From NCBI GenBank assembly GCA_964522525.1, contig CAZFWG010000014.1, forward strand, positions 3,514 through 67,513: a DNA stretch of 64,000 nt, written 5' to 3'. The notes beneath the pieces are model-generated. The model was not told the DNA's origin. It saw nothing but the letters and a program-made list of their open reading frames with translations, and ran no database searches. Origin of the DNA: CAYUYV01 sp964522525. Lineage in GTDB: Bacteria; Pseudomonadota; Alphaproteobacteria; JAJFIK01. Shown one piece after another: positions 1-8,236 of this stretch. The position numbers were made by a program, and so were the translations under genes. The first letter of the stretch is position 1. Each line of letters starts with the position of its first letter.

Positions 1-528
1 TTCTGCCGTATTGCCCGGGAAGCGGTCACGGAACTGCGCCTGCCGGCGGAAATCAGACCCTGCCCCAAAAACGGGGAGCACTTCCGCCCCCAGGTCCAGG
101 AAATGGGCGGCAAAAGCCAGTTTCCCTATCTGATTGATCCGAATACGGACACCCGCATGTATGAGAGCGCCGATGTCGTGCGCTATCTCTACCGGACCTA
201 TGGCGGGCGCATGGCGCCCGTGTCCCTGTTTCTGGGGCCCTTGAACGCGCTTCTCTCCTCCCTCGGCCTCACCTTCCGGCTGGGCAGCGGGATGAGCCGT
301 CGGGGCCGGACCGGGACAATCTCGGAACCCCTCGACATGTGGGGGGCGGAGGGCGACCCGCGGGCGAGGCTCCTGCGCGAACTCCTCTGTGAACTGGAAC
401 TGCCCCATATCCGCCGGCCCGGTCCCGGCCCTAATGGCAATCTCGTGGCCCTGTACGATCCCAATACGGACCATGCCGTGGGTGGCTCGCTTGCGGCCCG
501 CGCCTATCTCCTTGAGCGCTATGGGTAG
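1..528 (+). CDS. Tandem glutathione S-transferase N-domain protein (5' partial)
   Basis: The reading frame is open from the first base, so the start lies outside the window; about 175 residues are visible. Two thioredoxin-fold GST N-terminal-like halves can be seen. The first has QFPYLIDPNTDT followed by ESADVVRYLYRTYGG. The second repeats the pattern with LVALYDPNTDHAVGGS and AARAYLLERYG. This internal duplication is typical of GST-N-domain proteins of unknown substrate; no GST C-terminal helical domain is visible. The stop overlaps the proposed start of the CAP-domain gene, which suggests co-transcription. The family is fairly sure, the substrate is unknown. Confidence 0.75.
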   Translation, partial: FCRIAREAVTELRLPAEIRPCPKNGEHFRPQVQEMGGKSQFPYLIDPNTDTRMYESADVVRYLYRTYGGRMAPVSLFLGPLNALLSSLGLTFRLGSGMSRRGRTGTISEPLDMWGAEGDPRARLLRELLCELELPHIRRPGPGPNGNLVALYDPNTDHAVGGSLAARAYLLERYG

Positions 529-1102
529 ATCCATGATCCGGTATCGCATCTTGGCGGCCGTCCTCCTCTCTCTCGGTCTCGGGGCGGCCGAGGCCCGGGC
601 CATCGACCCACAGGAATGCGTGGCGTTCGCCGCCACGACCGACGGCCTTCGCGAGATCCGCAAGGGCGTCTTGGCCGAGATCAACGAGGTCCGCCGGGCC
701 AACAGGCGCAACTGGCTGACCGTCAGTGTGCGCCTTGATCGCGCGGCCCAAGACCACGCCGAGGACATGGCCAGCCGCAGAGTCATGAGCCATTTCAGCG
801 CGGATGAATCGACGGCCGGCGACCGCGCCCGGAGAGCGGCCTATATCTTCAAACGCGTCCAGGAAAACGTGGCCGTCGGAGACTTTACCGTAGACGGTGT
901 CGTCCAAGCCTGGCTCGACAGTCCCTCCCACCGGGAGGCCATGCTTTGGAAGGAAGCCGAGGAAGTGGGGATCGGTTTCGCGATCGGCGAGCGGCCCCTG
1001 GTGGATGAAAAACAAGAAATCCGAGGCTGCTACTGGGTGCTGGTCCTTGGCGATCCGCTCTTCGATGTCAACTACGGCAGTCGGTTCCTGGATGGACGGT
1101 GA
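521..1102 (+). CDS. Secreted CAP (SCP/PR-1-like) domain protein
   Basis: A 193-residue protein with an N-terminal signal peptide: a basic start, a hydrophobic core LAAVLLSLGLGAA and cleavage probably after EARA. The mature part is a single CAP domain. Visible hallmarks are LAEINEVRRAN, the MSHFS histidine segment, the QENVAVG element and the AWLDSPSHREAML helix. Two cysteines (CVAF near the N-terminus, GCYW near the C-terminus) could form a disulfide. Bacterial CAP proteins are exported and mostly of unknown function. The ATG at 521 overlaps the upstream stop; ATG 533 is an alternative that keeps the whole signal peptide. Confidence 0.8.
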   Translation: MGRSMIRYRILAAVLLSLGLGAAEARAIDPQECVAFAATTDGLREIRKGVLAEINEVRRANRRNWLTVSVRLDRAAQDHAEDMASRRVMSHFSADESTAGDRARRAAYIFKRVQENVAVGDFTVDGVVQAWLDSPSHREAMLWKEAEEVGIGFAIGERPLVDEKQEIRGCYWVLVLGDPLFDVNYGSRFLDGR

Positions 1103-1284
1103 CGATGAAAGCTTGACAGCCTGAGGCTGGCGCGTAGGTTCACGTCTTCCTTTCGCAGGAGTGTTGATGTCTTTCTGTTCTGAGGCCCGGTAAGGCCTGT
1201 CCCCCGTCGGACAGGCAGTTTTGAGAACACCTCGCGGAACCACCGCGACGGTCCGGGTTCCTTATTGTCAGAGCAGAAATCTCC

Positions 1285-1542
1285 ATGAATGTCTCCAAAC
1301 GGGAGCAACGCGTGCTGCACGCGCTTGCCCAGGGCGGTGCCGTGATTCTGGAGCGGGACGAAAGGCGCAAGATCATCGCCGCGTCCTGCGTCACACGGGA
1401 GGGGTGGACCCTCGCCGATACCGACCTTTCCTTGTTCAGACGCTTGAAGCGGCGGGGGCTGATCGCCTCGCGCGGGGGCGGCCCCTATCGGATCACCGAA
1501 CGGGGTCTTGTCGCGGTCCGTCCCCAGATGAACAACCGCTGA
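1285..1542 (+). CDS. YjhX family protein (UPF0386)
   Basis: An 85-residue protein resembling E. coli YjhX along its whole length. It starts MNVSKREQRVLHALAQGG, has CVTREGW in the middle and ends with PYRITERGL and VRPQMNNR. YjhX has been described as a toxin acting on topoisomerase I, paired with the GNAT-type antitoxin YjhQ. No acetyltransferase gene lies on either side here, so the pair is incomplete or the protein has another role. The fold is probably a small winged-helix type, given the KRRGLI and GPYRIT spacing. Family assignment is strong; activity is not shown by sequence. Confidence 0.8.
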   Translation: MNVSKREQRVLHALAQGGAVILERDERRKIIAASCVTREGWTLADTDLSLFRRLKRRGLIASRGGGPYRITERGLVAVRPQMNNR

Positions 1543-1572
1543 CAACACAGCCCCACCCCAAACAAAAGAGGC

Positions 1573-1610
1573 CGACGCGGCCGGAGGCACGTCCTGCTTC
1601 GGCCGCGTCG
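1573..1610. repeat. Perfect 11-bp inverted repeat (stem-loop) after the yjhX-like gene
   Basis: CGACGCGGCCG at 1573-1583 is the exact reverse complement of CGGCCGCGTCG at 1600-1610, with a 16-nt loop. It sits 31 nt after the yjhX-like stop. No U-tract follows on the plus strand, so a classical terminator is not certain; on the minus strand a T-rich stretch (CTCTTTTGTT) follows the stem. Confidence 0.55.
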
Positions 1611-1687
1611 ATCACAGGTCTGGCCGCTGACGCGGGACTTTGCTAAAGCCTTGTGTCGGGGGACAGGTTCGGCGCGGGGAGGCCGTC

Positions 1688-2416
1688 ATGCTTCACTTTC
1701 TGAGACTGCCGCTTTTTTTCACGACGCTCTTCGCCATCCTGCTCAAACCCCTGACCTTTTTCCGGGACTTCCATGCCCTTGTCACAAACCGTGAGGGGCG
1801 TTTCTTCGATATCAACGCGGAGAAAGAGGGCGATCCCTATCTGGGCCCCGTCAAGTTCGCGGCGCTTGCCATCGTGCTTTCCAATCTGCTCTTCCCCTTC
1901 ACCCTGTCGCTGGGCGTCCAGGTCGGCGCGGTCAGCCAGGAATTCGTCGCCTTTGCCGACTGGGCGAAGGAGACCGGCTATCTGGATCCCATCCGTTTCA
2001 CCGGCATCGGCTTCATCGACAAGTTCCTTCGCGACATCCTGGCCCTGATCGTTTTCTATGGCCTCGGTGTGCTGATCAGCCTCTATTCGGGCGGGATCAT
2101 CCCGTTCCGTTTTGCGGCCGGCTATTTCTACTATTGGAATGCCTGGAGCGTGCTGAGCGCCTTTGTGGGCATCGCAATGATCCTCGTGTCCTTCTTCATT
2201 CCCCTGTATCAGACCGGCTTTCCCATGATTGTCGATCTCGGGATCAATCTCATCAGCATGTTCATGTTCATCGGCTTTCCGATCCTGTTCTGGCCTCGTT
2301 TCATCGACATTTCCATGGGCCGCGCCGCGATCGCCGTCATCGGCGGTCTGGCGACCTGGATTGCAGCCATTGCGATCATCGTGCCCTTGTTCGTCACGAT
2401 GCCGGAGTTCGGATAG
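1688..2416 (+). CDS. Hypothetical multi-pass membrane protein
   Basis: A 242-residue protein with four to six hydrophobic segments, including FAALAIVLSNLLFPFTLSLGV, LRDILALIVFYGLGVLISLY, SAFVGIAMILVSFFIPLY, LISMFMFIGFPILFW and AAIAVIGGLATWIAAIAIIV. The layout (short cytoplasmic N-terminus, acidic loop DINAEKEGD, then clustered helices) recalls Yip1-type integral membrane proteins, but I cannot confirm that family. ATG 1688 is chosen because GGGGAGG lies about 7 nt upstream. It converges with the SDR gene after 18 nt. Function unknown. Confidence 0.7.
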   Translation: MLHFLRLPLFFTTLFAILLKPLTFFRDFHALVTNREGRFFDINAEKEGDPYLGPVKFAALAIVLSNLLFPFTLSLGVQVGAVSQEFVAFADWAKETGYLDPIRFTGIGFIDKFLRDILALIVFYGLGVLISLYSGGIIPFRFAAGYFYYWNAWSVLSAFVGIAMILVSFFIPLYQTGFPMIVDLGINLISMFMFIGFPILFWPRFIDISMGRAAIAVIGGLATWIAAIAIIVPLFVTMPEFG

Positions 2417-2434
2417 GTTAGGAGCGATGCGTCG

Positions 2435-3286
2435 TTACTTGCGCGTGAGGCCCAGCCTTCCGCAGATCAGTCGGTCGACCATCCGCCGGGGAAGGAGATT
2501 GGGCAAAAGCCAATTCGTGACATAGCCGGGCACGACGGCATAGCGCCATTTGGGCTTGCGCGCGGTCAATGCGTTCAACACGGCCCGGCCCAGTTTTTCC
2601 GGAGGAAACCCGCTGCGGCCCTGCTCCAGGAAATAGTCGGCAAACTTCTGCAAGGCGGGCTCATAGTCGGTCCCCTCATAGGGGCCGAGGCCCACATCTT
2701 CCGCCTTGCCCCAGATCGGTGTCGCCACGGCACCGGGTCCGATGATGATCACATCGATCCCATAGAGATCAAGCTCCCGGCGCAGGCTGTCCGATACCCC
2801 TTCCAGCGCGAATTTGGACGCGGCATAGGCGCCAAGAAACGGCGCTCCCATCTTTCCGCCAATGGAACTCATATTGATGATCCGGCCCGGATCGCCGGTG
2901 CGCGTGGCGTCCATGCCCAGGAGAGGCAGAAAAGCCTGGGTGACAATGATCTGCCCGACGACATTGACCTCAAGTTGCTGGCGGAAATCATCGACGGGCT
3001 GATGGGCCAGCGGTCCGAAAACGGCGATGCCCGCATTGTTGACGAGGCCCGCCAGCCGGGTCGAGCCCAGGGCTTCTCCGACCTGGGCGGCCCCGCGCGC
3101 GACGGCTTGGGCGTCCGTCACGTCGAACAGCAATGGCGTAAAGTGCTTGCCGAATTCTTCCCGAAGCCGGGCGCCGTCCTCTTCCTTCCGGACACTGCCG
3201 AAAACATGATAGCCCGCCCCCGTGAGGACTTTCACGCAACCCCACCCGATCCCCGTCGAGGACCCCGTGACAACAACGCTCTTCAT
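2435..3286 (-). CDS. SDR family NAD(P)-dependent oxidoreductase
   Basis: A classical short-chain dehydrogenase/reductase of about 283 residues. The N-terminal Rossmann motif is TGSSTGIG, the structural motif NNAG occurs in LVNNAGIAVFG, the catalytic serine is in NMSSIGG and the catalytic pair is YAASK. A C-terminal stretch with WRYAVVPGYVTNWLLPNLLP suggests a membrane-associated end, as in retinol-dehydrogenase-like SDRs. The start is ambiguous among GTG 3295, ATG 3292 and ATG 3286; the last is preceded by GGGGTG and begins MKSVVVTG. It lies 24 nt downstream of the Ppx gene on the same strand. The substrate cannot be predicted. Confidence 0.85.
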   Translation of the reverse strand: MKSVVVTGSSTGIGWGCVKVLTGAGYHVFGSVRKEEDGARLREEFGKHFTPLLFDVTDAQAVARGAAQVGEALGSTRLAGLVNNAGIAVFGPLAHQPVDDFRQQLEVNVVGQIIVTQAFLPLLGMDATRTGDPGRIINMSSIGGKMGAPFLGAYAASKFALEGVSDSLRRELDLYGIDVIIIGPGAVATPIWGKAEDVGLGPYEGTDYEPALQKFADYFLEQGRSGFPPEKLGRAVLNALTARKPKWRYAVVPGYVTNWLLPNLLPRRMVDRLICGRLGLTRK

Positions 3287-3309
3287 GGGCATCACCCCTG
3301 CACCAACCC

Positions 3310-4914
3310 TCAGGCCACGGCCAGTTCATGGCCGCCAAGGCCCACGATCTGGGCCAGTTGCTTGAGCCGTTTGTCCACGTCATAGCTCTTGAGCGCGGCC
3401 GTGGGCCCCATCAGGGTCAGGACCAGCCGTCGGCCTTTGACACTCAGATTGGCATGCTGCAACAGATCGGAGGCGCCACCCGTCAACTCAAAGGCCAGAT
3501 GGAGGGCATGGCCCAATGTGCGCGCATGGGCCACGAGATCCCGGGAAATGGCCGGGCTGCCCGCATGCATGACCGAGCCCAATAGACCTTCATAGGTCTG
3601 GATCTGTGTGTAGCGATACCAGAGGGTCAGCGCGAGAAAGACCCGGCCCGGATGATCAATCCCGATCAGGGGCGCCGACAGGACCAATTCGGCGGTGCGG
3701 TTCGCACGGTTGTCGGTATGGAAGCCCCATCCCACATCGGCCAGGATGCTGGCCGCCCGGCGCAAGCGGATACGGTCGGCCCGTTCCTCCGCTGTCAGAC
3801 GGGTCACAGGAACCGGCGCATCCGGTTCATCGAACAGGGGCGCCATCCATTCGTTGACATGACCATCGTCGATCACGGTGCGGGCCATGCGCCCGGCCAT
3901 GGCATAGGCGCCTTCGATCAATGGATCGCGGGCCCGCATATCCAGGTCGAGATTCTGGAAAACCAGTCCTTCCCGGACACCATGGCCGGAAATAACCACA
4001 TGCCGCGCACCGATCGTCTTGACCAGCGTCTCGAGCGCCACGCTTGCCGGACGAATATACATTTGCCGGCGTATTTTCAGAGTGCGAACGGCCGCCATAG
4101 CAGCGGGATCACGTTTGCGGATGGCGCGGACCAGAATCTCAACTTCGCCCGTGTGCATGCAGTAGCCGTCGAGAATATTGAGCGGATAGCCCCGATAGGC
4201 CATATGGGCGCGGGCGAAATTGCGCCAATTGCCTCCGACAGCATAGAAGTCATACCCGGCCGCGGCCCTCAACCAGGGAAGGCGGGCCAATTCACTGACA
4301 ACATGTTCCGCCACATGACGGTCATTGGCGGCGTCGCCGGGTTGAAGGCGCAGGACACCCAGCGGCAGGGACGCAGTTTCGTGGATCTGGCCATCCTCGA
4401 TGCGCGCCAGCTCCAGGCTTCCGCCGCCGAGGTCCCCGACAATTCCCCGGGCCCAGGGCAGGCCTGAAAGCACGCCGGCCGCCGCGAAACAGGCTTCTTC
4501 GGCTTCCGACAGCACACGGATGGACACACCGAGCGCCTTCTCGGCGCCTGCCAGGAACGCCTGCCGGCTTTCAGGCTCCGCATCCCGCACGGCCGCCGTC
4601 GCCACGGCCAACATGTCGGATACCCCATAATATCGGGAGATCACGGCGAAGCGGGACAAGACGTCGAGGGCGTCGGCGACCCGCTCCTTGTTGAGCGGCA
4701 GCCCCAGGGCCACCTCCCGACCAAGCTCACACCCCACTTTTTCATTGAAAATGACACTCGGCGCCCGGTTCCGACCCTCGAAAATCACGAGGCGGACGGA
4801 ATTGGAGCCGATATCGATGACGCCCACGGGACGTTCGGTCAGGGTTTCGACCAGGGTTTTGGGATACCCGGTTGGTTTGGTCATGGTCTTCGCCGACTGC
4901 TTGAGGGGTTTCAT
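3310..4914 (-). CDS. ppx: Exopolyphosphatase (Ppx/GppA family)
   Basis: 534 residues. The ASKHA ATPase-fold phosphate motif is GVIDIGSNSVRLVIF near residues 31-45, followed by the second motif GDLGGGSLELARI. The C-terminal half holds an HD-type helical region (ADVGWGFHTDNRANR, IDHPGRVFLA), as in long Ppx/GppA enzymes. It hydrolyses terminal phosphate from polyphosphate, and possibly pppGpp. It lies just downstream of ppk on the same strand with 93 nt between them, the usual polyphosphate synthesis/degradation pairing. ATG 4914 has AGGAT upstream. Confidence 0.92.
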   Translation of the reverse strand: MKPLKQSAKTMTKPTGYPKTLVETLTERPVGVIDIGSNSVRLVIFEGRNRAPSVIFNEKVGCELGREVALGLPLNKERVADALDVLSRFAVISRYYGVSDMLAVATAAVRDAEPESRQAFLAGAEKALGVSIRVLSEAEEACFAAAGVLSGLPWARGIVGDLGGGSLELARIEDGQIHETASLPLGVLRLQPGDAANDRHVAEHVVSELARLPWLRAAAGYDFYAVGGNWRNFARAHMAYRGYPLNILDGYCMHTGEVEILVRAIRKRDPAAMAAVRTLKIRRQMYIRPASVALETLVKTIGARHVVISGHGVREGLVFQNLDLDMRARDPLIEGAYAMAGRMARTVIDDGHVNEWMAPLFDEPDAPVPVTRLTAEERADRIRLRRAASILADVGWGFHTDNRANRTAELVLSAPLIGIDHPGRVFLALTLWYRYTQIQTYEGLLGSVMHAGSPAISRDLVAHARTLGHALHLAFELTGGASDLLQHANLSVKGRRLVLTLMGPTAALKSYDVDKRLKQLAQIVGLGGHELAVA

Positions 4915-5007
4915 GGGCAGATCCTAACCCGCTTGTTCCGAGAGGGATGATCCGTCGGCGGGATCGTCAGATGGCCCAAAGGCCCCCTTCCTGTCGCGCC
5001 GTTACAT

Positions 5008-7320
5008 TCAGTCTCCAATTTCAACTTCCGGCGGGCGATCATATTCGATCGCCCGGCCCCGGCCGGAAAGGCTGGGATTGTTCATAAAATAGCGATGGGC
5101 GCTGAAACCGTCTTCCTTGCGGCGCGGATAGATGCGTCGGTAGGAGCCGTCGGAACCCAGTACCCAGCTTTGCTCATTGTCCTTGAGATTGGCCACCATG
5201 ATCTGGAACAGCACCTGTTGATGGACCGTTTCGTTTTCGACGGGCACCAAGGTTTCGACACGACGGTCGAGGTTTCGTGGCATCCAGTCGGCAGAAGAAA
5301 TGTAGACCTTCGCCTCCGTCGAGGGCAATTCACGACCATTGCCGAAACAGACAATGCGCGAATGCTCCAGGAACCGGCCGATGATGCTCTTGACGTGGAT
5401 GTTCTCCGAAAGTCCGGGGACACCGGGACGCAGGCAACAGATGCCGCGCACGATCAGGTGAACCTGGACCCCGCATTGGCTGGCGCGATAGAGCGTATCG
5501 ATGACCGTGGGATCCACGAGACTGTTCATTTTCGCCCAGATCGTCGCCGGCCGCCCAGCACGGGCATGGGCCATCTCCGCCTCGATATGTTCAAGCAGCT
5601 TGGCGCGGATGCCGCCCGGCGAGAGCGAGATCTTCCGCAACCCCCGCGGCACCGTGAACCCCGTGACATAGTTGAAGGCGCGCACGGCGTCCGCGCCCAG
5701 TTCGGGGTTGGCGCTGAACACGGAGAGGTCCGTATAGACCTTGGCCGTACCCGGATGATAATTGCCCGTCCCGAAATGGACATAGGAGACGAGCCGGCCG
5801 CCCTCCCGGCGCACCCCGAGGCTCTACTTGGCGTGGGTCTTGAGCTCCATCAACCCGTAGACGACCTGGACCCCTGCATATTCCATTTCCCGGGCCCAGC
5901 CGATATTGGCCTCCTCGTCGAACCGCGCCTTCAACTCGACAAGGGCGGTCACGGACTTGCCCGCCTCGGCCGCCTGGATTAGGGCCTCGACGATCGGGGA
6001 ATCATCCGAGGTGCGATACAGCGTCTGTTTGACGGCCACCACATCAGGATCCCGCGCGGCCTGACGCAAGAACTGGACGACCACGTCGAAGGATTCATAG
6101 GGGTGGTGAACAATAATGTCTTTCTGCTGAATGGCAGCGAAGCAGTCGCCCCCCAGTTCGCGAATGCGCTCCGGAAAGCGGGCATTGAAGGGCGTGAATT
6201 TCAGATCCGGCCGGTCATCGACAATGAGCTGGGCGGTCTCCGCGAGGCCGACCTCCCCTTCGACGAGTGCCACCTGGACGGACGGCGCCTCAAGCTCGGT
6301 TATGATGAAGGAGCGCAACTCCTCCGGCATATTCATATTGATCTTCATATGGATGACCTGGCCCTTGCGGCGCTGACGCAAGAGATGCTCAAAGAGGCGC
6401 ATCAGGTCTTCCGCCTCTTCCTCGACCTCGATGTCGCTGTCCCGCAGGATACGGAACGCCCCGTGATCGACGACGGAATAGCCCGCAAAGAGCATGGGCA
6501 GGAATTCCGCGATCACATGTTCGAGCGACAGGAAGCGGATCTCGCCCCAGCCATTGCCTTGGGTATTGACCGTTGGCAGGCGGATGAAGCGTTCGAGCTG
6601 GGCCGGAACCGGCAGGATGGCATTCATCGGATGGCCGTCACTGTCCCGGCGAAGTTTCAGGACAAGGGCAAAGCCCCGATTGGCGATGAAGGGAAAGGGA
6701 TGGGTCGGTCCGGTGGCCAGGGGGGTCAGCACCGGAAAGACATGGGCCTCGAAATAGTCCCGCAGCCAGGCCCGTTCCTCCGCCGTCAGCTCCTGTGGTT
6801 TGAGGACGCTGATCCCGTTCGCGCGCAGGGCCGTGCGCAGGGTCTGCCAGATTTCCTGCTGTTCGAGGATCAGATCATTGGCCCGGCGGTTGACCTTCTC
6901 CAATTGTTGGGCGGGCGTGAGGCCGTCCTGGCTGACGGGCGCGATCCCCGCCTGGATCTGGTCCACGAGGCCCGCGACCCGGACCATGTAGAACTCGTCC
7001 AGGTTCGACGCGGAAATCGAGAGAAAGCGCACCCGCTCCAGCAGGGGATGCTTGGTGTTGGCGGCTTCCTCAAGGACGCGTTTGTTGAACGCGAGCCAGG
7101 ACAATTCCCGATTAATGAAACGCCGGGGCGAGGCCATGGTGAAGGCCGCGTCGGGACCGACAGGCACCGCCAGGGGCGGCTGTTCCACCCCGTGTGCCTC
7201 AAGCTCCATCCCGTTGCGCACGCCCGGTGCCGCGATGAAACCGTGATCCTCTCCATTGGCCGCCGGGACGTCGGGAAGACCCGTCTCTGACCTGCGGGGA
7301 TCGGATTGATCGACGCTCAT
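5008..7320 (-). pseudogene. ppk: Polyphosphate kinase 1 interrupted by an in-frame amber codon
   Basis: Read through the stop, the frame encodes a complete 770-codon PPK1: N-domain (FINRELSWLAFNKRVLEEA), head domain, and C1/C2 catalytic domains (VAVKQTLYRTSDDSPIV, ELKARFDEEANIGWAREME, HFGTGNYHP, SSADWMPRNLDRR). Codon 499 is TAG (5824-5826), two codons after the histidine of KTHAK, the motif that carries the autophosphorylated histidine in PPK1. The frame continues unchanged as SLGVRREGGRLVSYVHFGTG, so this is a substitution, not a frameshift. Both halves look unchanged otherwise, which points to a recent mutation or an assembly error. ATG 7320 has GGAGG 8 nt upstream. Confidence 0.88.
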
Positions 7321-7437
7321 GGCTCCGCCCTCCATAACCATTGATCTGGTCATCCCGCCCAGAGAATACGGCGTGCGGCCCCTCGCCCCAGGAACCATCG
7401 CCAGCCCTTCCACCATAGTGGATCGGGTTATCCACTG

Positions 7438-8211
7438 TCATGTCCCCGGCTTGGATACCTGTTCGTGCGTTTCCTCGAAACGCGTCAGGATTTCCATGGC
7501 CAAACGGGTGGTGATGGGCTTCTTGCGCACGAGCGCCGTGCGGTCGAGCCATGCAACCAGGGCCTGGGCGGTGAGGAACGAACGTTCCATGCGCACCGTT
7601 AAATAATCGATGACACCGGGCGCGACGGTGATTTGGCGGTCCCGAAACAGCTTGGCGAGCAGCTCCGCCAGGACCGCGTCATCGGGCGCGGCCAGTTCCG
7701 TCGACGGCATGGCCCGCAACCGGCTTTTGAGGTCCGCGCGCTCGAAGGACCAGGCGGCCGGATGGCTCCGCGCCGTCAGAAGCAGGGCCGCGCCCTGTTC
7801 CCGCGCCAGGTTGATGAGATGAAAAAGGGCGGCCTCTTCGCTGACCGGGCCGTCCCCCAGCTCCAGGGCCAGGGCCCCCGGTTTCAGGAGGTCCGGCACC
7901 GCCTCGACCGTCAGGCCCTCCTGCGCCATCACGGCCGCTCCGGTTCGTTGCGCCCAGATATGGGCAAGGTGGGTCTTGCCGGATCCGGCTGGTCCGACCA
8001 GGAGGCACCAGGGCGCGCTCCAGCCGGGCCAGGCCTCGATCAAGGTCATGGCGGCCCGATTGCATTCGGACACGCAAAAGGCCGCGCGATCGAAGGCGGT
8101 TCGGACCGGCAGCTCAAGGAGCAATTGGCCGTCGCGGGGGTGGTTTTGGCGCGGCGGATCGTCGGGCGCGCAAGCCGCGCCCGGATCGGTGTCGGGGGGT
8201 CGACTTGTCAT
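7438..8211 (-). CDS. hdaA: HdaA / DnaA-like replication regulator
   Basis: A 257-residue DnaA-related AAA+ protein without the DNA-binding domain IV. The N-terminus holds a beta-clamp-binding motif GQLLLELP, the Walker A is GPAGSGKTHL, and the Walker B region is read as ALALELGDG. In alphaproteobacteria HdaA works with the sliding clamp to stimulate DnaA-ATP hydrolysis and prevent re-initiation. The frame is open further upstream, but that part overlaps the DUF2066 coding sequence and does not look like a protein; ATG 8211 gives the normal length. It lies between DUF2066 and ppk on the same strand. Confidence 0.85.
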   Translation of the reverse strand: MTSRPPDTDPGAACAPDDPPRQNHPRDGQLLLELPVRTAFDRAAFCVSECNRAAMTLIEAWPGWSAPWCLLVGPAGSGKTHLAHIWAQRTGAAVMAQEGLTVEAVPDLLKPGALALELGDGPVSEEAALFHLINLAREQGAALLLTARSHPAAWSFERADLKSRLRAMPSTELAAPDDAVLAELLAKLFRDRQITVAPGVIDYLTVRMERSFLTAQALVAWLDRTALVRKKPITTRLAMEILTRFEETHEQVSKPGT

Positions 8212-8236
8212 GGTTTCTGGCGCAGGGGAAACGGCA

